From Actinomycetes bacterium (GTDB lineage Bacteria; Actinomycetota; Acidimicrobiia; Acidimicrobiales; Palsa-688), in assembly GCA_021827285.1 (NCBI GenBank), contig JAKAWM010000208.1, positions 1 to 5,649 on the forward strand: DNA of 5,649 nucleotides, written 5' to 3'. Every line of letters begins with the position of its first letter. Positions within the stretch are counted from its first letter, which is position 1. Position numbers and translations under genes: made by a program. Under the pieces are notes generated by a model. It made no database searches. It worked only from the letters and a program-made list of their open reading frames with translations, and was not told the DNA's origin. Positions 1-4,814 of the stretch are shown here, piece after piece.

Positions 1-196
1 GGAGGGGCTGGAAGGTGTGAAAGTTGTGCTGGTCCACCAGGGTGATGTCCACGGGCGCCCCGGCCAGCTGGCGGGTCGCGGCCAGGCCTCCAAAGCCGGC
101 ACCGACCACCACCACCCGCGGCCTCGCCCCCTCGTCCCGAGCCGGCGAGGCCTGGTCCTGCCGGCCCCCTTTTGCCTCCTCCACCACGCCAGCCAC
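1..196 (-). CDS. ndh: Type II NADH:quinone oxidoreductase, N-terminal part (cut by the window edge)
   Basis: About 65 codons read on the minus strand; the rest lies beyond position 1. The visible protein has a 26-residue polar leader, then a Rossmann beta strand and the FAD-binding motif GAGFGG (residues 32-37). An acidic residue follows at the end of the second strand (D55), then the stretch HNFHTFQPL. This last pattern is typical of single-subunit NDH-2 enzymes, which pass electrons from NADH to quinone at the inner membrane face without pumping protons. Sulfide:quinone oxidoreductases share the fold and cannot be fully excluded from so short a piece. The start is taken as GTG at 194-196, eight bases after a weak GGTAGG; GTG at 185-187 and 182-184 are alternatives. 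An in-frame TAG at 206-208 rules out anything longer. The gene is divergent from the sulfite reductase gene, with 129 bases between the starts. Confidence 0.8.
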   Translation of the reverse strand, partial: MAGVVEEAKGGRQDQASPARDEGARPRVVVVGAGFGGLAATRQLAGAPVDITLVDQHNFHTFQPL

Positions 197-208
197 GCCA
201 GCAGCCTA

Positions 209-238
209 CCGTTTATCTAGCAGCAACCGGATAAACGG
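209..238. promoter_or_regulatory. 9-bp perfect inverted repeat, candidate operator next to ndh
   Basis: CCGTTTATC (209-217) and GATAAACGG (230-238) are exact reverse complements separated by 12 bases. Read on the minus strand, the interval contains TGCTAGATA, which resembles an extended -10 element (hexamer at 214-219), only about 20 bases upstream of the ndh start. A dimeric regulator bound here would cover that promoter; as RNA the arms could also form a hairpin just before the start codon. Perfect symmetry is seen directly; the operator role is inferred. The sequence does not match the classic Rex consensus as I remember it. Confidence 0.45.
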
Positions 239-287
239 GACCGCCCGCCGCCCCCGGGCCGGCCACCGGGGGACCAAAAGGAATAAA

Positions 288-299
288 AGTTGATCAACT
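288..299. promoter_or_regulatory. 12-bp perfect palindrome over the -35 of the sulfite reductase promoter
   Basis: AGTTGATCAACT is its own reverse complement. It contains the proposed -35 hexamer TTGATC (290-295), so a protein bound here would compete with RNA polymerase. It lies in a locally AT-rich island inside an otherwise GC-rich stretch. A repressor of sulfur assimilation is the natural candidate, but the regulator is not identifiable from this window. Confidence 0.4.
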
Positions 300-325
300 A
301 GGTCAGCTTTAGCTATGATGCCCCT
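290..325 (+). promoter_or_regulatory. Sigma70-like promoter giving a leaderless sulfite reductase mRNA
   Basis: A -35 hexamer TTGATC (290-295) and a -10 hexamer TATGAT (314-319) are 18 bases apart. Six bases (320-325) separate the -10 from the A of the ATG at 326, the usual distance to a transcription start. No Shine-Dalgarno-like purine run precedes this ATG. The transcript is therefore expected to begin at the start codon, a leaderless arrangement common in Actinobacteria. Confidence 0.6.
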
Positions 326-2320
326 ATGACATTAACGGCCGACGCACCACCGGCAAGTGACGGGGCAGTCAGAGGGGTACCAGCCCGGGGGACGCCAGGC
401 CCAGAGCCGACCTGGGAGCTCATCTTAAAGCGCAACTCGATCGAGCGCCACAAGAGGGAGAAGTTCCCCCTCGACATCATCAACGAGATACCGGACATGA
501 TCGCCCGCGGGTATGAGGCGGTGCCGGAGGAGGACATCGTGTTCCTCTCCTGGTGGGGCCTCATGCACGACAAGCCCAAGGTGGGCACCTTTATGGTGCG
601 CATCAAGGTGCCCGGTGGCCGTATCCTGCCGCACCAGCTGGTGGCACTGGGCAACATATCCCAGCGGCGGGGGAAGAACTACGGGGAACTAACCACCCGG
701 CAGGGGATCCAGCTCCACTGGGTCCGCTTGGAGGAGCTGCCCGAGGTGCTGGGCCAGATCGAGCAGGCCGGGCTGACGACCGCGGGGGGCGAAGGCGATA
801 CCGTCCGCAACGTCACCAGTTGCCCGGTGGCCGGGGTGAGCCCGGACCAGCTGTTCGACGTCAGCCCGCTGGTGGCGCAGGTGGCCAGGTTCTTCTCCGG
901 CAACCGCGAGTACTCCGACCTCCCGCGCAAGCACAAGTACACGATCAGCGCCTGCCCGGCGCAATGCAACGCCCCTGAGATCCACGACGTGGCCCTGGTC
1001 GGGATGCTGAAGGAGGACCGGCCCGGTTTCGCCGTGCGGGTGGGCGGCGGCCTTTCCGCCACGCCCCGGCTGTCCAGGGACATGGGGGTGTTTGTGCCCG
1101 CAGAGCCGGCCGATGGGGTCATCGAAGTGCTCCGGGCCATAACCGACGTGTGGCAGCACGACCTCCGCTACCGGGTCAGCCGGGTAAAGGCGCGCATAAA
1201 GTTCATGGTCGACGACTACGGTGCCGATGGGATGCGGGCGCTGGTGGAAGAGCGCCTGGGCTACGGGTTGGAGGACGGGGAGGCACCCCGCCCGGACCGG
1301 GAGGCCGACCACCTCGGGCAGCACCGCCAGGTTCAAGACGGGCTCAGCTACCTCGGTGTCCCCGTACCTATGGGCTGGGTGAGGGGCGACCAGCTGGTGG
1401 CCCTGGGCGAGCTGCTGGGCAGTTTCGGGGGCGAGGCCCGCTTTACCCGCTCGCAGAACTTCATCGTCACCAACATCCCTGATGGCCAGGTTGACCGGCT
1501 GGTGGGCCAGCTGCAAGGCATCGGTTTCGAGCCCCGGCGCAGCAAGCTCTATGCCCGTTCGGTGGCCTGCACGGACCACCAGTTCTGCAATTACTCGGTG
1601 GCTGAGACCAAGGGAAAACTGAAAGATATCCTGCCCGAACTGGAGCATCGCTTCGGGGCCGGTGCCGTGGAGGAACTGCGGGTCCATATGGACGGCTGCC
1701 CTCATGCCTGCGCCCACCACTGGGTGGCTGATATCGGCCTCCAAGGCACAACGGCCACTGACCCCCTTACCGGCAAGCGTTCGCAGGCCTACAACCTCCG
1801 GCTCCGGGGCCGGTTGGGCGCAGATGCCGCCATCGGCATCCCCTTGTTACGCCGTATCCCCGAGGACCAGATCACCGAGGTGGTGTGCCGGTTGGTGGGC
1901 GCCTGGTTGGAGGAAAAGGCGGCGCACCCAGATGGGCGCAGCTTTGCCGACTTCCTGGCTGGGCGCGACGACGACCAGCTGCGGACCATCTGCGCCGGGG
2001 AGCAGGGCTCGACGGTGGGCGAGGACGAGGCTCCGGCCAAGAAGCCGCTGGTGCGGATCCCGGGTATGTTGCTCCCGGCCACCGGCGGGGCGGACCTCCT
2101 CGAGGTCGATGCCCGCACGGTGGGCGGCATCCTGGCCGAACTGGCGCGCCGTTTCCCTGCCCTCGCCGAGCAGATCCTCGGGCCCGAGGGGGACGTCGTG
2201 GCCTCCATCAACCTCTTCGTGGGCGAGGATGACGTCCAGGCGCTGGGCGGGCTGGAGGCCCCCGTGGCCCCGGGACAGGAGCTCACTATCCTGCCGGCTC
2301 TGTCCGGCGGGGCGTTCTAG
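326..2320 (+). CDS. Siroheme nitrite/sulfite reductase fused to a C-terminal CysO-like sulfur-carrier domain
   Basis: A 664-residue cytoplasmic enzyme predicted to reduce sulfite to sulfide with six electrons, probably from ferredoxin. The body (about residues 30-550) has the two-fold repeat of the NirA/SirA family. The first half carries WWGL, TTRQGIQLHW and LPRKHKYTISACPAQC; a second ferredoxin-like half begins near residue 348. The 4Fe-4S/siroheme cysteines are C415 and C421 (CTDHQFC) and C458 and C462 (CPHAC). A polar linker (about 548-571) joins a 93-residue ubiquitin-fold domain (572-664) that ends GGAF. Sulfite rather than nitrite is favoured because cysH follows directly (21-base gap) and the fused domain belongs to cysteine synthesis; nitrite reduction remains possible. 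ATG 326 is chosen for the promoter spacing; no ribosome binding site is visible. Confidence 0.93.
   Translation: MTLTADAPPASDGAVRGVPARGTPGPEPTWELILKRNSIERHKREKFPLDIINEIPDMIARGYEAVPEEDIVFLSWWGLMHDKPKVGTFMVRIKVPGGRILPHQLVALGNISQRRGKNYGELTTRQGIQLHWVRLEELPEVLGQIEQAGLTTAGGEGDTVRNVTSCPVAGVSPDQLFDVSPLVAQVARFFSGNREYSDLPRKHKYTISACPAQCNAPEIHDVALVGMLKEDRPGFAVRVGGGLSATPRLSRDMGVFVPAEPADGVIEVLRAITDVWQHDLRYRVSRVKARIKFMVDDYGADGMRALVEERLGYGLEDGEAPRPDREADHLGQHRQVQDGLSYLGVPVPMGWVRGDQLVALGELLGSFGGEARFTRSQNFIVTNIPDGQVDRLVGQLQGIGFEPRRSKLYARSVACTDHQFCNYSVAETKGKLKDILPELEHRFGAGAVEELRVHMDGCPHACAHHWVADIGLQGTTATDPLTGKRSQAYNLRLRGRLGADAAIGIPLLRRIPEDQITEVVCRLVGAWLEEKAAHPDGRSFADFLAGRDDDQLRTICAGEQGSTVGEDEAPAKKPLVRIPGMLLPATGGADLLEVDARTVGGILAELARRFPALAEQILGPEGDVVASINLFVGEDDVQALGGLEAPVAPGQELTILPALSGGAF
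2039..2317 (+). other. CysO/ThiS/MoaD-type sulfur-carrier domain at the C-terminus of the sulfite reductase
   Basis: Residues 572-664 of the fusion. The pattern resembles free-standing mycobacterial CysO as I remember it: VRIP near the beginning, a Pro-x-x-Gly-Gly turn, a central helix with VGGILAEL, then NLFV, DDVQALGGL and TILPALSGG. CysO also has about 93 residues. Such proteins carry sulfur as a thiocarboxylate on the last glycine after adenylation by a MoeZ-like enzyme. Here the Gly661-Gly662 pair is followed by Ala663-Phe664 and the stop codon at 2318-2320. The domain cannot be charged until those two residues are removed, if it is charged at all. Confidence 0.85.
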
Positions 2321-2341
2321 CCACGAAAGGAATGCACCACC

Positions 2342-3124
2342 GTGCCTCAGCGCGTCAGTTTCGACGACCTCGAGATCGGCGAGATAGCCATAGAGCTCGA
2401 TGACCGGGAGCCGCAGGAGGTCATCGGCTGGGCCATAGAGACCTTTGGCGACAGCCTGGCCCTGGTGACGGCTCTCCAGGCCGAGGGCATGGCGGCCCTG
2501 GACATGGCGACCAAGATCCGCCCCGATGTCCGGGTGTTGACGGTGGACACCTTGCGCCTGCCCGAGGCGACTTACCAGTTCATCGAAGAGGTCCGCCAGC
2601 ACTATCCTGAAGCCCGCTTCGAGGTCTTGAAGCCCGACCAAGACGAAGTCGCCGGCATGGAGCAGCACCACGGCCGTGACCTGTTTTACGAATCGGTACC
2701 GCTCCGCCTCACTTGTTGCCACGTCCGCAAGGTGCAACCGCTGGTGCGAGCGTTGCAGGGGCTCGACTGCTGGGTCACCGGGTTGCGCCGGGGCCAGTGG
2801 GCCTCCCGGGCGGCCATCCGCAAAGTGGAGCTGGACCACGACCACTTTGGCATCGTGAAACTCAACCCGCTGGCGGACTGGGCCAAAGAAGAGGTGTGGG
2901 ACTACCTGGGATCGAACGACGTGCCCATCCATCCTTTGTACGCCCAGGGGTACACGAGCATCGGCTGTGACCCCTGCACCCGCCCCGTTGAACCGGGTGA
3001 GGACGATCGCGCCGGCCGGTGGTGGTGGGAAAGCAACGCCCCCAAGGAATGCGGGATCCACTGCCCGATCGAGACCGGGGGCTTCGAGCATGAAGCCCAC
3101 GCCATCCTCGGCAGTACCCATTGA
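2342..3124 (+). CDS. cysH: Adenylyl-sulfate (APS) reductase, iron-sulfur type
   Basis: A 260-residue cytoplasmic enzyme reducing adenylyl sulfate to sulfite and AMP, normally with thioredoxin. Four cysteines arranged C125-C126 and C209-x-x-C212 are the 4Fe-4S ligands that separate APS reductases from cluster-free PAPS reductases. The C-terminal nucleophile is C237 in ECGIH; an additional C241 follows at once. Other family marks are TALQAEGM near residue 43, TGLRRGQ (146-152) and the NPLADW segment near 175. The length is normal for the assimilatory family. The start is GTG 2342, ten bases after GAAAGGA (2325-2331); the nearby ATG at 2332 is out of frame. Its product is the substrate of the preceding gene, and the 21-base gap indicates co-transcription. 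Reading continues across TTGA into the next open frame. Confidence 0.95.
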   Translation: MPQRVSFDDLEIGEIAIELDDREPQEVIGWAIETFGDSLALVTALQAEGMAALDMATKIRPDVRVLTVDTLRLPEATYQFIEEVRQHYPEARFEVLKPDQDEVAGMEQHHGRDLFYESVPLRLTCCHVRKVQPLVRALQGLDCWVTGLRRGQWASRAAIRKVELDHDHFGIVKLNPLADWAKEEVWDYLGSNDVPIHPLYAQGYTSIGCDPCTRPVEPGEDDRAGRWWWESNAPKECGIHCPIETGGFEHEAHAILGSTH

Positions 3125-3237
3125 GCACGCCGGGGGTGCCCGCCGCCGGGCCGAGCGACGCCCCTGGACAGGGTCCTCAAGGCTTTCGGGGAGCGGGCCC
3201 GGGCCCTTCCAGCGCGACCGCGGTCTCATTGGGTGCT

Positions 3238-3244
3238 GAGGAGG
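3238..3244 (+). promoter_or_regulatory. Strong ribosome binding site deciding an internal start
   Basis: GAGGAGG lies eight bases before an in-frame GTG at 3253. It is the best Shine-Dalgarno match among the plus-strand genes of this window. It is the main reason for starting the third operon gene at 3253 rather than at the TTG overlapping the cysH stop. Confidence 0.55.
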
Positions 3245-3252
3245 CCGAGCTG

Positions 3253-3666
3253 GTGAGCGCTGAGGCTTTGGCTGCCTCTCACGCCCTTGAGGAGCCTCGC
3301 CGCTCGGAGGCCGTGCTGCTGGCCCGTGCCGCCGAGGCGGGCGAAGTACCGGCGGAGCTGGTGGGCCTGCTCGAGCAGGTGGTCCTGGCCTCCTTGCAGG
3401 GCGGGCGGGCACGCCAGCTCTACAAGGCGGAGGGAGAACGTACCCTGGTCCGCCTGCTCCTTCGCACCCCGCGAGGCCAGGAGATCCAGGGTCAGCTGGC
3501 GGCTGTGAACGACGCCCTCGACGCCCTCCGGGGCCGGCTCGTCGATGAGGTCCGGGTGGGTATGCGTTCGCCCGGCCATTTCACGGTGGACCTGCGGGCA
3601 GGCTCCATCGGCATCACCCTCACCGTCCGGCCTTACGGCGTCTCGGTCGAGAGCCTGACGGCCTAG
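3253..3666 (+). CDS. Uncharacterised small protein, third gene of the sulfur operon
   Basis: I do not recognise a named family. From GTG 3253 the product has 137 residues: an Ala/Glu/Leu-rich helical first half, a basic segment around RARQLYKAEGERTLVRLLLR, and a C-terminal beta-rich part (PGHFTVDLRAGSIGITLTVRP). It has no signal peptide, membrane span or cysteine. The frame stays open upstream to a TTG at 3121 that overlaps the cysH stop as TTGA. That start would add 44 residues rich in Pro, Gly and Ala, with weaker GC bias at third positions. GTG 3253 is preferred for its GAGGAGG, but translational coupling from 3121 is possible. Position suggests a part in sulfite or sulfide metabolism; nothing in the protein itself shows a catalytic motif. 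Confidence 0.7.
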   Translation: MSAEALAASHALEEPRRSEAVLLARAAEAGEVPAELVGLLEQVVLASLQGGRARQLYKAEGERTLVRLLLRTPRGQEIQGQLAAVNDALDALRGRLVDEVRVGMRSPGHFTVDLRAGSIGITLTVRPYGVSVESLTA

Positions 3667-3685
3667 GGCCCGGGCGGTGCGGGCC
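3667..3685. terminator. GC hairpin between convergent genes, possible weak terminator
   Basis: GGCCCG (3667-3672) and CGGGCC (3680-3685) can pair around a seven-base loop directly after the stop codon of the sulfur operon. No T-run follows on either strand, so it is not a classic intrinsic terminator. In this base composition a 6-bp GC stem can also arise by chance. Confidence 0.3.
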
Positions 3686-3719
3686 ACACCCCGGTCTGGC
3701 GATCTGGGGAGCTGCCAGT

Positions 3720-4526
3720 TCAGGTCTCGGTCAACACGGAGCGGAGGACGGCCGCCCCGGAGCGGTCGAGGTCCTTGGTGGCCGTGACCAGGACCAGGGC
3801 AACCGTCCGGGCCTGGGCCCGCAGTGACTCCAGGGCCTCGCGGGCAGGCTCGTGGTCCAGCTCCTGGCGGTAGCGCTCGGCGAACTCGGCGAAGCGCTCG
3901 GGCACATGGCCGTACCACTTGCGCAGGCTGGTAGTGGGGGCCACGTCGGGGAGCCATTGGACGAAGAGGGCGTCCTCGCGGGCGATGCCCCGTGGACAAA
4001 GCCGGTCCACCAGGACCCGGTGGCCCTCCAAGTCGGGCTGGCCGTAGACGCGGGCGATCTCTACTTCTCGGCCAACGGGGCGCGTGGCCGGCAGGGGCCC
4101 GGAAAAGCCGTGGGCCCGCTGCACCGGCGCCAGTCCCTTCCAAGCGGCCGGTAGGTCCATGGCCAGGCGCTCCAGTTCTTCCAGGTGCAGGGCAGACAAC
4201 GCCTCCAGCCGTTCAGCACCGTCGGGCGTGAGATGCAGCCGCACTACGCGGTGGTCCCCGCTGTCCCGTTCCCGGTACACAAGCCCGGCGGCTTCGGCCC
4301 GGTCTACCAGCCCGACGGTGCTGTGGTGGCGCAACAGCAAGTAATCCGCCAACTCCCCCACGGTGGGGGCGACCGGCCCGCCGTGCCCCCTGATGGCCAG
4401 GAGCAACTGGTGCTGGGCCGAGGTCAGGCCCGCAGCCTCGGCCTGCTGGGCGCTCCAGCGCTCGAAATGGCGTAGCCCGGTCCGTAACGCGAGCAGGCGG
4501 GCGTAGGCCTCGTCAGGCAAGGGCAT
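3720..4526 (-). CDS. MarR-family transcriptional regulator fused to a DUF488 (YeaO-like) domain
   Basis: A 268-residue cytoplasmic protein in two parts. Residues about 5-130 form a MarR-type winged helix: helix-turn-helix around LTSAQHQLLLAI and LADYLLLRHHSTVGLVDRAE, and the wing RERDSGDHRVVRLHLT (85-100). A linker (about 131-155) leads to a YeaO-like DUF488 domain with ARVYG, VLVDRLCPRG (171-180), LRKWYGH (201-207) and an FAEFAERYRQEL helix. The usual His-Asn near the end of DUF488, as I recall the family, is Arg-Ser here (KDLDRSGAAVL). MarR proteins are normally about 150 residues and DUF488 proteins about 120, so both modules look complete. The function of DUF488 is unknown. The gene converges on the sulfur operon and is divergent from the membrane-protein gene, its likeliest target. 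No Shine-Dalgarno precedes the ATG at 4524-4526. Confidence 0.85.
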   Translation of the reverse strand: MPLPDEAYARLLALRTGLRHFERWSAQQAEAAGLTSAQHQLLLAIRGHGGPVAPTVGELADYLLLRHHSTVGLVDRAEAAGLVYRERDSGDHRVVRLHLTPDGAERLEALSALHLEELERLAMDLPAAWKGLAPVQRAHGFSGPLPATRPVGREVEIARVYGQPDLEGHRVLVDRLCPRGIAREDALFVQWLPDVAPTTSLRKWYGHVPERFAEFAERYRQELDHEPAREALESLRAQARTVALVLVTATKDLDRSGAAVLRSVLTET

Positions 4527-4814
4527 TAGTTACGATATCACCGTAGAGCGATGCTATCTCTCCCCGGTTCTTCACGCGCGCCAGGCTACTGCCTTGGGAT
4601 GTGGCGAGCTCCCGTATGCCTTTATGGTTGCGTGATATCTCGGTATCGAGAGGTGCGGCACTGAGTGCTCCCGCTGCCACTTTCGGCGGCTATGAGTTCT
4701 ATCCCGACTTCGGGACCAAGGCCGGGCTGCTGGGCTACCGCTCCATAGATGCTGCGTCCTTGGCTGCCCACCCTGGGCTCGGGCTATTGTTCTGCTATCT
4801 GCTAGATTTATCTC
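4527..4814. other. Divergent intergenic region with several short dyads
   Basis: This stretch of 288 bases lies between divergent genes and holds no convincing gene. It contains four short exact dyads: TACG/CGTA with a 7-base gap (4531-4545), TCTCG-GTAT-CGAGA (4638-4651), GCACTGAGTGC (4658-4668) and TCCCGA-CT-TCGGGA (4702-4715). TGCTATCT occurs twice, at 4552-4559 and 4793-4800. Base composition is less GC-rich at both ends, as expected for promoters. The first dyad lies just upstream of the MarR-DUF488 start and would suit autoregulation. The others may be chance or RNA structure. Confidence 0.4.
4800..4814 (+). promoter_or_regulatory. Extended -10 promoter giving a leaderless membrane-protein mRNA
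   Basis: TGCTAGATT (4800-4808) combines an extended -10 TG with the hexamer TAGATT (4803-4808). Six bases then separate it from ATG 4815, the same spacing as at the sulfite reductase gene. No clear -35 is seen and no Shine-Dalgarno precedes the ATG. Confidence 0.5.

Noticed and set aside
17..293. Two plus-strand open frames at the left edge
   Set aside because: They are shadows of the ndh gene, whose minus-strand frame carries the GAGFGG motif.
689..1744. Minus-strand open frame of 351 codons
   Set aside because: It is antisense to the conserved reductase core and shows no recognisable domain.
1847..3412. Long minus-strand open frame of 521 codons
   Set aside because: It lies antisense to the sulfite reductase and cysH genes, which have clear catalytic motifs. 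Long antisense frames are expected at this GC content, and its product is low-complexity.
3689..3718. Second possible hairpin (CCCC/GGGG and CTGGC/GCCAG) between the convergent genes
   Set aside because: The arms are short and imperfect, the alternatives exclude each other, and there is no T-run.
3226..4143. Minus-strand open frame of 305 codons
   Set aside because: It overlaps the third operon gene and the MarR-DUF488 gene in a different frame; the product is Arg/Pro/Gly-rich with no motif.
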